NCBI RefSeq assembly: GCF_005889745.1
Contig: NZ_VCKZ01000024.1
Location: 1 to 39,937, forward strand
Reading direction: 5' to 3'
DNA length: 39,937 nucleotides
DNA from: Actinomadura geliboluensis
Lineage (GTDB): Bacteria > Actinomycetota > Actinomycetes > Streptosporangiales > Streptosporangiaceae
A program made the translations under genes and the position numbers. The notes below the pieces were generated by a model. That model was not told the origin of the DNA. It did no database searches and was given only the letters and a program-made list of their open reading frames with translations. Shown here piece after piece: positions 16,406 through 22,974 of the stretch (positions are counted from its first letter, which is position 1; each line of letters opens with the position of its first letter).

Positions 16406-17206
16406 ATGCCACGGGAAGGCACCGGACCGGATTTCATCGAGGCGCTGGCCCGGGGCCTGGACGTCATCACCGCGTTCGAGGCGCGGCGGCCGGTGATGAC
16501 CCTCGCGCAGGTCGCCGAGGCCGCCGGGCTCGCCCGGCCGACCGCCCGCCGCGTGCTGCTCACGCTGCAGGAGCTCGGCTACGTCCGGGCGGGCGAGGGC
16601 GGCTACGCGCTCACCCCGCGCGTGCTCGACCTCGGCGTCGCCTACGTCCGGTCCATGGGCCTGTGGGACGTGGCGCACCCGCACATGGAGCGGCTCGTCG
16701 CCCGGACGAACGAGTCGTGCTCGATCGCGCAGCTCGACGGGTCCGACATCGTCTACGTCGCGCGCGTCGCCGTCCCGAAGATCGTCGCGCTGGCGGTGCA
16801 GATCGGCACCCGGTTCCCCGCGCTGCAGACCTCGCTCGGCAAGGTGCAGCTCGCCGCGCTCGACCCCGCCGAGGTCGACCGGATCCTCGCCGAGCCGACC
16901 CGCTCCGGGCTGGAGCCGCGCGTCCACCTCACCAAAGCCGAGCGGGACGCGGAGCTGCGCGAGGTGCGGGCGCGCGGCTGGGCGCTGACCGACGAGCAGC
17001 TCGCCCGCGGCATCCGCTCGGTCGCGGCGCCGCTGCGGGACGGCTCGGGCAAGGTCATCGCGGGCATCAACGTCAACACCCATGCCGCCGAGACGCCCGT
17101 CGAGCAACTGCTGGAGGAGCACCTGCCGCTGCTGCTGCACACGGCGGGGGAGATCAGCGCCGACTTCGCCCGGCTGGAGACCGTCCCCCAGGTCACCGCG
17201 GGGTGA
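16406..17206 (+). CDS. IclR family transcriptional regulator (PcaR/PobR-like)
   Basis: The 266-residue protein has an N-terminal winged helix (about 10-75, MTLAQVAEAAGLARPTARR and ELGYVRAGEGGYALTPRVLDLG). A C-terminal effector domain follows, with NESCSIAQLDGSDIVYVARV, FPALQTSLGKVQLAAL and GIRSVAAPLRDGSGKVIAGINV. The pattern is that of IclR members controlling protocatechuate and hydroxybenzoate pathways. ATG 16406 follows GAGGGG at 7 bases. It faces the MDR-ligAB operon, with its last 14 bases overlapping the MDR gene. It is likely the regulator of the ring-cleavage operon. Confidence 0.9.
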   Translation: MPREGTGPDFIEALARGLDVITAFEARRPVMTLAQVAEAAGLARPTARRVLLTLQELGYVRAGEGGYALTPRVLDLGVAYVRSMGLWDVAHPHMERLVARTNESCSIAQLDGSDIVYVARVAVPKIVALAVQIGTRFPALQTSLGKVQLAALDPAEVDRILAEPTRSGLEPRVHLTKAERDAELREVRARGWALTDEQLARGIRSVAAPLRDGSGKVIAGINVNTHAAETPVEQLLEEHLPLLLHTAGEISADFARLETVPQVTAG

Positions 17207-18149
17207 GGACGATCCGCCCCGCCGCCGTCCCGTCGCCCTGGCGCCGCCACGCGTCCGCCGCGTCCTCCAGGGGCGCGGTCTCGTGGGCCACGGCCAGGCT
17301 CCCGGACGCGGACCGCTCCGCGACGAACGCGATCGACGCCGCCCGCTGCTCCGCCGACAGCTCGTTGTTGGTGTAGCCGAGCAGCCGCAGCGACCTCCCG
17401 CGCAGGGTGGCGGAGTCGATCGGGCACGTCTCGCCCGCCGAGCCTCCGAGGTTGACGAGCCGCCCGCCGGGGCGCAGCGTCCGCGCCGCTGCCGCCGCCG
17501 GCGCGCCGAACAGCGGATCGAGGACCAGGTCCACCGGTCCGTCGGCGGCGTCCGCGAACCGCCGGGCCAGCTCGGCGACGTCGGCGGTGTCGAGGGCGAC
17601 GACCGCGTCCGCGCCGGCCGCCGCCGCCCGCGCCCGGGCGTCCGGCGACCGGGCGCCGGCGACGACCCGCCGCGCACCCGCCGCCCGCGCGAGCTGCACG
17701 GCGGCCTGGCCGACGACCCCGCCCGCGCCGAGCACGATGACCTGCTCGCCGGCGGCGAGCTCGCCGCGCCAGGTCAGCGCCATGTGCGCGGCGACGGCCG
17801 ACAGCCCGAGCGCCGCCAGCCGCACGGGGTCGGCGCCGTCCGGCAGCTCGACGAGCGACGCCGCCGGGACGGCCGCGACCTCGGCCATGCTGCCGTCGCC
17901 CGGCGCCATCCCGGCCGGGGACGGGAACCAGACCGTCCGGCCCCCGGACGTCCCGACGCCCTGGACGCCCGGCACGTACGGTGTCGCGGGCGTCCCGAAG
18001 TAGGACGTCCCGCTCGCGCACAGCAGGTCGAGCGGCGTGATGGGCGCGGCGAGGACGTCCACCAGGACCTCGCCGTCCCCCGGCACGGGAGGCGTCCGGT
18101 CCGCCACGACGGGCGGGCGGCCGGGCTCCCTGATCTCCGCGGCGCGCAT
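17193..18149 (-). CDS. Zinc-less MDR quinone oxidoreductase-like protein
   Basis: The 318-residue protein is a medium-chain dehydrogenase with the GroES-like N-terminal half and a Rossmann half opening VIVLGAGGVVGQAAVQLARAAGA. The zinc ligands of alcohol dehydrogenases are missing, and DLVLDPLFG and LVNLGGSAG are typical of the NADPH:quinone reductase branch. It is last in the minus-strand catabolic operon, 4 bases after ligA. It could reduce a quinone or an enone formed from the aromatic substrate. Its end overlaps the convergent IclR gene by 14 bases. Confidence 0.85.
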   Translation of the reverse strand: MRAAEIREPGRPPVVADRTPPVPGDGEVLVDVLAAPITPLDLLCASGTSYFGTPATPYVPGVQGVGTSGGRTVWFPSPAGMAPGDGSMAEVAAVPAASLVELPDGADPVRLAALGLSAVAAHMALTWRGELAAGEQVIVLGAGGVVGQAAVQLARAAGARRVVAGARSPDARARAAAAGADAVVALDTADVAELARRFADAADGPVDLVLDPLFGAPAAAAARTLRPGGRLVNLGGSAGETCPIDSATLRGRSLRLLGYTNNELSAEQRAASIAFVAERSASGSLAVAHETAPLEDAADAWRRQGDGTAAGRIVLTPR

Positions 18150-18153
18150 CGGC

Positions 18154-18516
18154 TCAGGTCGCGATGTCGGGGTAGGGGAGCGCGAAGTGCCCGAGCCGCC
18201 GCGCGTACTCCAGCTGGAAGCCGAGCGGCTCGGCGTGGTCGCGCTCGAACATCGCGATGAACAGCGTCAGCGTCAGGAACGGGTGCGCGCCCAGCTCGAA
18301 CAGCTTCGGGTAGTCGTGCCCGGCGAGGGCCGCCCGCTCGTCGTCCTCGAACCGCAGCCAGGTGGACGACTCGCCGCCGTGGCAGTTGATGATGCGGTTG
18401 GCCTGCTCCTCCTCCCACCAGGCCACGGTCGCCTCCGGCTCCTCCCGGTAGCGCTCGACGAGGATGGGGTCGCGGTCGACGGTGTAGAGGAACTTGTTCA
18501 GCAGGTACTTGCTCAC
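18154..18516 (-). CDS. ligA: Extradiol ring-cleavage dioxygenase small subunit, LigA-like
   Basis: The 120-residue all-helical product reads YLLNKFLYTVDRDPILVERYR near the start and ends with FERDHAEPLGFQLEYARRLGH. It matches the alpha subunit of protocatechuate 4,5-dioxygenase (LigA, PF07746), which covers the active site of LigB. The start is GTG 18516, overlapping by GTGA the stop of the 29-codon ORF interrupted by the mobile element. Before the insertion it was coupled to ligB through that ORF. Its expression is now separated from ligB by about 1.4 kb, so polarity is likely. The native substrate could be protocatechuate, gallate or another catechol acid. Confidence 0.85.
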   Translation of the reverse strand: MSKYLLNKFLYTVDRDPILVERYREEPEATVAWWEEEQANRIINCHGGESSTWLRFEDDERAALAGHDYPKLFELGAHPFLTLTLFIAMFERDHAEPLGFQLEYARRLGHFALPYPDIAT

Positions 18517-18540
18517 GCGTCCGCTCCGTTCGGATACCAG

Positions 18541-18640
18541 TTGACTTCGTCGCCTCCCCGCGGGGAGGGACTCCTACGGCTCGCGCTGTAGGGGTTTCTG
18601 CTTCGCGGCCGACCGCGGAAGGGAGGACCCCTGCCGTCTG
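18541..18640 (-). ncRNA. Candidate omega RNA at the tnpB 3' end
   Basis: TnpB nucleases of this family use an RNA made from the 3' end of tnpB and the right end of the element. Here that stretch can form a hairpin at the tnpB stop (CCTAC at 18573-18577 with GTAGG at 18588-18592) and the terminal 16-bp palindrome. The guide would be the minus-strand flank starting at 18540 (CTGGTATCCGAACGG). The limits are estimated; no promoter was identified. Confidence 0.4.
18553..18568. repeat. Right-end subterminal palindrome of the TnpB element
   Basis: CCTCCCCGCGGGGAGG is a perfect 16-bp palindrome 12 bases inside the right end. Such hairpins are the transposase recognition structures of IS200/IS605 elements and also form the 3' part of the omega RNA. 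Confidence 0.7.
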
Positions 18641-19779
18641 ACATCAGCTCCACAGACATCGCCGGAGGCGCCGCCTCCGGCTGCGACTCGACCAGCCGCA
18701 AGAATGTTCTTGGCCGCGTTGTGGTCCCGGTCATGCCGGGTGCGGCAGCCCGGACACGTCCAGCGCCGGGTCGACAGGCTCAACTCATCCAGCAGGTGGC
18801 CGCAGGCCGAGCAGGTCTTGGACGAGGGGTACCACCGGTCGATCACGACCAGGGTGCGCCCGGCACGCTCGGCTTTGTACTTCAACTGGCGGCGGAACTC
18901 TCCCCACCCGCAGTCGGAGATGGCACGGGCAAGGCTGCGGTTGCGCACCATGTTGGCGACCGCGAGGTCCTCGATCACGATCACGTCCACCCGGCGGATG
19001 AGGTCGGTGCTGGTGCGGTGTAGGAAGTCTCGCCGGGCGTTCCGGACTTTGCGGCGGGCGTGGGCGACCTTCTCCTTGGCCTTGCGGCGGTTGACCGACC
19101 CGGGCTGCTTCCGGGCCATCCGCCGCTGGTACCGAGCCAGGTTCGCGGCCTTGCGCTCCAGATGCCGGGGGTTGGCGACACGGTCCCCGTCGCTGGTGAC
19201 GGCGAAGTCCTTTACGCCCAGGTCGATGCCGATGGCGTGCCCGGCGGCGGGCAGGGCTTCGGGGGTGTCGATGTCGGCAGCGAAGGTCACGTACCAGCGG
19301 CCGTCCGGATCACGCGAGATCACCACCATGGTGGGGGTGAGGGTGGCCGGGTCCACATCGTCGAACGACCACACGAACTCAAGCGGCGCAGTGCTCTTGG
19401 CCATCCACAACTCGGCGTTCTTCATCCGAAACGCCGAGCGGGTGTAATGCGCGGACTGGCGGGAGTGCCGCGACTTGAATCGCGGGTGGCGAGCGCGTCC
19501 GGCGTAGAAGTTGGCGAACGCGGCGTGCTGGTGCCGCAGTGCCTGCTGCAGAGGGACCGACGACACCTCGCTTAGGAACGCCAGCTCTTCGGTCTTCTTC
19601 CACATGGTCAGCGCGGCGTCGGTCTCCTTGTAGGAGGTGCGCTTGCCGTCGGTGCGGTAGGCGCGCCGGCGTTCGGCAAGTGTCTTGTTCCAGACCAGGC
19701 GGACGCAGCCGAACGTGCGGCCGAACATGGCCGCCTGCTCAGGGTCGGGGTAGGCCCGGCACTTGTACGCCGTCCGCAT
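18574..19779 (-). CDS. tnpB: TnpB RNA-guided nuclease (IS1341-type, OrfB)
   Basis: The 401-residue protein is apparently intact. The N-terminal part reads YKCRAYPDPEQAAMFGRTFG, as in OrfB_IS605. The RuvC residues are D186 in AIGIDLGVKDFAV, E270 in VIVIEDLAV and D352 in DRDHNAAKNIL. The zinc ribbon uses CSAC (C323, C326) and CPGC (C342, C345). TnpB proteins cut DNA beside a short target motif under guidance of an omega RNA. ATG 19779 has only a weak AAAGTG before it, so GTG 19788 in the same frame is possible. About 40 residues follow the RuvC end and may be translated from the omega RNA region. Confidence 0.92.
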   Translation of the reverse strand: MRTAYKCRAYPDPEQAAMFGRTFGCVRLVWNKTLAERRRAYRTDGKRTSYKETDAALTMWKKTEELAFLSEVSSVPLQQALRHQHAAFANFYAGRARHPRFKSRHSRQSAHYTRSAFRMKNAELWMAKSTAPLEFVWSFDDVDPATLTPTMVVISRDPDGRWYVTFAADIDTPEALPAAGHAIGIDLGVKDFAVTSDGDRVANPRHLERKAANLARYQRRMARKQPGSVNRRKAKEKVAHARRKVRNARRDFLHRTSTDLIRRVDVIVIEDLAVANMVRNRSLARAISDCGWGEFRRQLKYKAERAGRTLVVIDRWYPSSKTCSACGHLLDELSLSTRRWTCPGCRTRHDRDHNAAKNILAAGRVAAGGGASGDVCGADVRRQGSSLPRSAAKQKPLQREP

Positions 19780-19817
19780 GACCGGCACTTTACAAAAAAG
19801 CAAGATGCGTGTGGTGG

Positions 19818-19832
19818 ATGCCGGAGTGGCAT
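19818..19832. repeat. Left-end subterminal hairpin of the TnpB element
   Basis: ATGCC, a five-base loop and GGCAT form a short hairpin five bases inside the proposed left end. IS200/IS605 left ends carry such a structure for recognition by TnpA. Confidence 0.5.
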
Positions 19833-19895
19833 GTCGCTCGACTTCGTTCTCCGACTGTTTCGGCTGCACCAGGCGGCTCATGATGGAATGGGGGT

Positions 19896-20759
19896 TCATT
19901 TCGGGCCTGCTTCTGGATACCAGGTGAAGTACGCCTCCATCGTGTGGAACAGGTCGTAGGTGTCGACGTAGTCGGCCTTCCGGCCCTCGCCCGCGACGCC
20001 CATCATCAGCATGAAGTCCATGAACCCGTGGGTGGCGTTGCCGGGGGCGTGCAGGCTGTCGAGGGTGACCTCCGCCAGGCAGCCCTCGATGTCGCCGGAG
20101 GAGATCCATTCGACGGCCTTCGCGTCGAACTCCGGGTCCGGGCCGTGCGGGCCGAACTGGCGCGGCCCGCCCAGTTCCAGGGACAGGTGCCCGGTGCCGA
20201 TCACCGCGACGCGCCGATCCCCGGGCCACGACTCGACCAGCTCCCGGATCGTCCGGCCGAGCTGGACGAACCGCTTCGGCCGCGGCAGCGGCGGCGCGAA
20301 GATGTTGGTGTAGACGGGGACGATCGGCAGGTCGTTCTGCGGGCGCAGCGTGATGATCGGGCACGTGATCGAGTGGTCGATGCGCAGCTCGTTGGAGAAC
20401 GCGAGGTCGAAGCCCGCGTCGATGCCCTCGCGCAGCAGGTGGGCCGACAGGTCCTCCTGGCCCTTCAGCAGCATGCGCGGCAGCCCGAACTCGCGTTCCT
20501 CGTTGTACCAGTTCGCGTCGTAGAACGGCGCCTTGCCGATGAGGAACTGCGGCATGTTGTCCAGCCACAGCTGGTGGAAGTGGTCGGAGCCGACCATCAC
20601 CAGGACGTCCGGGCGGGCCTTGGTGAGCGTCGCGCGGAACGCCTCGACCTTGCGGACCCACTCGTCCGCGAAGTCGGGGCGGTCCTCGCCGGTCGCGGTG
20701 CTCGCGCGGTGGTAGAAGGGGTGGTGGGTCGAAGCGATCACAGCGACCAGTTCAGCCAT
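19896..20759 (-). CDS. ligB: Extradiol ring-cleavage dioxygenase large subunit, LigB-like
   Basis: The 287-residue protein belongs to the LigB superfamily (PF02900). The iron-ligand region begins VIASTHHPFYHR (H12, H13). Further conserved blocks are MVGSDHFHQLWLDNMPQF, NELRIDHSITCPI and IGTGHLSLELGGPRQFG. It should open a catechol-type ring beside the hydroxyls using Fe(II) and O2. The C-terminus FTWYPEAGPK is encoded outside the TnpB element, so ligB itself is intact. ATG 20759 overlaps the upstream gene by eight bases (ATGGCTGA), and the stop forms ATGA with the 29-codon ORF. Confidence 0.88.
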   Translation of the reverse strand: MAELVAVIASTHHPFYHRASTATGEDRPDFADEWVRKVEAFRATLTKARPDVLVMVGSDHFHQLWLDNMPQFLIGKAPFYDANWYNEEREFGLPRMLLKGQEDLSAHLLREGIDAGFDLAFSNELRIDHSITCPIITLRPQNDLPIVPVYTNIFAPPLPRPKRFVQLGRTIRELVESWPGDRRVAVIGTGHLSLELGGPRQFGPHGPDPEFDAKAVEWISSGDIEGCLAEVTLDSLHAPGNATHGFMDFMLMMGVAGEGRKADYVDTYDLFHTMEAYFTWYPEAGPK

Positions 20760-21570
20760 GACGGTCCTCGGGGGTGTAGGGGTCGGGGGCGACGGACCGG
20801 TTGTTGAGGTCCACCGACAGGAAGATCTCGTTGCCGACGGGGCGGCGCAGCTCCTCGGCGAGCTGCCCGATCAGGCCGGCGGTGCGGGCGAGCAGCGCGA
20901 ACCCGCGCAGCAGCTCCAGCGGCAGGCCGAGGTCGGCGAGCGCGGCGCCGCACACGCCGGCCCCGTTCAGCGGCAGCGTCCTGCCGAGCACCTCGGGGTG
21001 GACGCGGCCGATCGCGGCGAACAGCGACAGGTGCGGGCCGAACAGGCCCTCCTCGGTGGCGATCTGCATCAGCCGGGGAGTGCGCGGATCGCCGTCCTTG
21101 TGCACGTGGTGGCCGAGGCCGGGGACGAACCGCTTCGCCTTCCGCTCCACCTGGAGGGTCCGCAGCGCGAGCGCGTCCCACCCGGCGTCGTCGGACGGGA
21201 GACCGCCCACCACCGAGGCCAGGACGCTGTGGAGGAAACGGCCGGTGTCCTCGGTGACGCCGAGGAAGCGGGACCCGCCGCCCAGCAGCCCGGCGGCGAG
21301 CGCGCCCTGCACCGAGTCGGGCGCCGACAGGTACGTCAGCCGGGTGACGATCGCGGTCGGGGTGAAGCCGTGGTCGGCGAGCGCGGCGAGGACCGCCTCG
21401 AAGACCCGCGTCTCGCCGGACGTGGGCCGCCGCTGCGCCGCCAGCCAGAACGCCAGCTCGCCGAACCCGACCTCGCCCATCACGTCCCGCGCGAGGTCGT
21501 GGCCGAGCAGCGTGATCGTCTCCCGGCTGGAGGCGCCCAGCGCCGTCGGGTACCCGGGTGCGTCAGCCAC
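20752..21570 (-). CDS. Citryl-CoA lyase-like enzyme of the citrate synthase superfamily
   Basis: The 272-residue product is shorter than citrate synthase (about 370-430) but keeps its core. It has the ETITLLGHDLARDVMGEVGF opening, VPGLGHHVHKDGDPRTPRL with the catalytic His and DPR motif, and NGAGVCGAALADLGLP. This pattern belongs to proteins annotated as citryl-CoA lyase, which split a CoA thioester of a citrate-like acid by retro-Claisen cleavage. It lies between a CoA-transferase and ligB, which suggests action on a CoA thioester of a ring-cleavage product. The GTG start at 21570 overlaps the CoA-transferase gene as GTGGCTGA. Confidence 0.75.
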   Translation of the reverse strand: MADAPGYPTALGASSRETITLLGHDLARDVMGEVGFGELAFWLAAQRRPTSGETRVFEAVLAALADHGFTPTAIVTRLTYLSAPDSVQGALAAGLLGGGSRFLGVTEDTGRFLHSVLASVVGGLPSDDAGWDALALRTLQVERKAKRFVPGLGHHVHKDGDPRTPRLMQIATEEGLFGPHLSLFAAIGRVHPEVLGRTLPLNGAGVCGAALADLGLPLELLRGFALLARTAGLIGQLAEELRRPVGNEIFLSVDLNNRSVAPDPYTPEDRHG

Positions 21571-22759
21571 GGTCGTCGTCCCCCTCGGATCCGTTCGCGC
21601 CCTGCGGCTCAGACAGCCATTGACGCAGTTCGGCGCCGTGTTCGTCCAGGTCCGGCGGCGGGAGCCGGTAGGTCGCGGGCGTCCGGGAGAAGCGGATCGG
21701 GTGCCGGGTCGTCGGCACCGCGTGGTCGCCCTCGCCGACCACCACGACCGGGGCCAGCTCGAACCGCTCGGCCATCGCGAAGCCGCCGTCGATGGTGTTG
21801 ATCGGCCCGCTCGGCACGCCCGCGTCCACCAGCAGCTCGAACCACTCGACCGCGCCGCGCCGCTTCAGCCGCTCCACCAGGATCGGGCGCAGTTCGGCGC
21901 GGTTGGCGGTCCGGTCGGCGTTGGTCGCGAAGCGCGGGTCGTCGGGGACCTCCGGGATGCCGAGCACGACGCAGAGCCGGCGGAACTGGCCGTCGTTCGC
22001 CGCCGTGACGATCAGGTCGTTGTCGGCGGTCGGCAGCGGCTCGTAGGGGAACACGCTCGGGTGCGCGTTGCCCATCCGGTACGGGACGGTGCCGCCGGCG
22101 ACGTAGGCGGAGCTGTGGTTGACGAGCCCGGTCAGCGCCGACGACAGCAGGTTCACCTCGACGAGCTGGCCCTCGCCGGTCGCGTCCCGGTGCCGCAGCG
22201 CCGCGAGGATGCCGATCGCCGCGTGGTTGCCCGCCATCACGTCGAACACCGAGATGCCCGCCCGGTACGGCGGGCCGTCCGGGTCGCCGGTGAGGCTCAT
22301 CAGCCCGGAGATCGCCTGCACCATCAGGTCGTAGCCGGGGACCTTCCGCCCGGCGCCCGACCCGAACCCGGTGATCGAGCCGTAGACGATGCCGGGGTTG
22401 GCGGCGCGGACCGCGGCGTAGTCGAGGCCGAAGCGGGCGAGGTCGCCGGGCTTGAAGTTCTCGATCAGGACGTCGGCGCGGCGGGCCAGCTCGCGGGCCG
22501 CGGCGGCGTCCTCCGGGGCGCGGAGGTCGAGCGCGATCGAGCGCTTGCCGCGGTTGACGCCGAGGTAGTAGGTCGCCGCGTCGCCGCGCGCGGGCGGCGT
22601 CCAGGTGCGGGTGTCGTCGCCGCCCGGCCCCTCGACCTTGATCACGTCCGCGCCGAGGTCGGCCAGCAGCATGGTGGCGTAGGGCCCCGCCAGGATCCGG
22701 GAGAAGTCCGCCACCAGCACCCCCGAGAGCGGCCCGCCGCGCGCGGTGTCGTCAGTCAT
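21563..22759 (-). CDS. Family III CoA-transferase (CaiB/Frc-like)
   Basis: The 398-residue protein shows the full family III pattern: VLVADFSRILAGPYATMLLADLGADVIKVEGP at residues 14-45, the NRGKRSIALDLR segment, IENFKPG, and PGYDLMVQAISGLMSLTG with the probable catalytic aspartate (D144). It moves CoA between carboxylic acids through an aspartyl-CoA intermediate. It is the first gene of the ring-cleavage operon, and its partner is probably the citryl-CoA-lyase-like enzyme it overlaps by eight bases. ATG 22759 has AAGGGAGC. Confidence 0.9.
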   Translation of the reverse strand: MTDDTARGGPLSGVLVADFSRILAGPYATMLLADLGADVIKVEGPGGDDTRTWTPPARGDAATYYLGVNRGKRSIALDLRAPEDAAAARELARRADVLIENFKPGDLARFGLDYAAVRAANPGIVYGSITGFGSGAGRKVPGYDLMVQAISGLMSLTGDPDGPPYRAGISVFDVMAGNHAAIGILAALRHRDATGEGQLVEVNLLSSALTGLVNHSSAYVAGGTVPYRMGNAHPSVFPYEPLPTADNDLIVTAANDGQFRRLCVVLGIPEVPDDPRFATNADRTANRAELRPILVERLKRRGAVEWFELLVDAGVPSGPINTIDGGFAMAERFELAPVVVVGEGDHAVPTTRHPIRFSRTPATYRLPPPDLDEHGAELRQWLSEPQGANGSEGDDDRG

Positions 22760-22795
22760 CCGGCTCCCTTGCTCTCTCGCGTTCACGCCGTGCTC

Positions 22796-22819
22796 GTCCG
22801 TTCAACGGACAGTCGTCCG
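22796..22819. promoter_or_regulatory. Overlapping GTCCG/CGGAC palindromes before the CoA-transferase operon
   Basis: GTCCGTTCAACGGAC (22796-22810) is a 15-bp palindrome with one unpaired central base. Its right half also pairs with GTCCG at 22815-22819 as CGGAC-AGTC-GTCCG. Three half-sites in a row lie 37 bases upstream of the CoA-transferase start. A dimeric regulator, most simply the IclR protein at 16406, could bind here. Confidence 0.55.
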
Positions 22820-22852
22820 CCTCTTTGATTCTGGCATGCCCGCATCCGTAGC

Positions 22853-22876
22853 GGTCAAGTGGTTGACACTTTGACT
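22853..22876. promoter_or_regulatory. Cluster of TTGAC boxes in the divergent control region
   Basis: GTCAA-GTGG-TTGAC (22853-22866) and AAGTG-GTTGA-CACTT (22856-22870) are overlapping inverted repeats, and a third TTGAC follows at 22871. They lie midway between the divergent CoA-transferase and amidohydrolase genes. Each TTGAC could serve as a -35, or the repeats could bind a second regulator. No matching -10 is obvious. Confidence 0.4.
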
Positions 22877-22917
22877 AGCGGTGACGAGAGTGGCTCCCAG
22901 CAGGTGTGACCGTAGAG

Positions 22918-22931
22918 CGGACATTGGTCCG
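22918..22931. promoter_or_regulatory. CGGAC-N4-GTCCG palindrome before the amidohydrolase
   Basis: CGGACATTGGTCCG has the same half-sites and four-base spacing as the CGGAC-AGTC-GTCCG at 22806-22819, but lies on the amidohydrolase side of the divergent region. It suggests that one regulator controls both directions. Confidence 0.5.
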
Positions 22932-22974
22932 TGGCAGCTCCCGGCGGTCGGGCCCCAAGACGAGGAGAGCGATG

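Larger units (their letters stand above)
18541..19837 (-). mobile_element. TnpB-only IS200/IS605-like element, 1,297 bp
   Basis: Read on the minus strand, the left end begins GCGACATGCC directly after TCGA. It carries a subterminal hairpin within its first 20 bases. The right end closes with a 16-bp palindrome and GGCGACGAAGTCAA, ending in TCAA as in IS608-type elements. No tnpA transposase is present, so movement would need one in trans. There is no target duplication, which is usual for this family. The ends were placed where the flanking DNA rejoins into an in-frame ORF. The element interrupts the ligB-ligA operon. Confidence 0.7.
18513..19899 (-). pseudogene. 29-codon ORF split by the TnpB element
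   Basis: The two parts are 19838-19899 (62 bases) and 18513-18540 (28 bases). Joined, they make exactly 30 codons including a TGA stop. The product starts MNPHSIMSRLVQPKQSEN and ends EVDWYPNGADA. The start ATG overlaps the ligB stop as ATGA, and the stop overlaps the ligA GTG start as GTGA, so it was a third coupled gene between the two dioxygenase subunits. Its function is unknown. It may be a small accessory polypeptide or only a coupling device. In the present DNA the frame runs from its start into the element and on into the tnpB frame. Confidence 0.6.

Noticed and set aside
18532..19923. GGATACCAG occurs at 18532-18540 and 19915-19923, resembling a 9-bp target duplication around the TnpB element.
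   Set aside because: IS200/IS605 elements do not duplicate their target. The alternative ends at 18541/19837 restore an in-frame ORF. Both copies encode Trp-Tyr-Pro in two different reading frames' genes, so I regard the match as chance.
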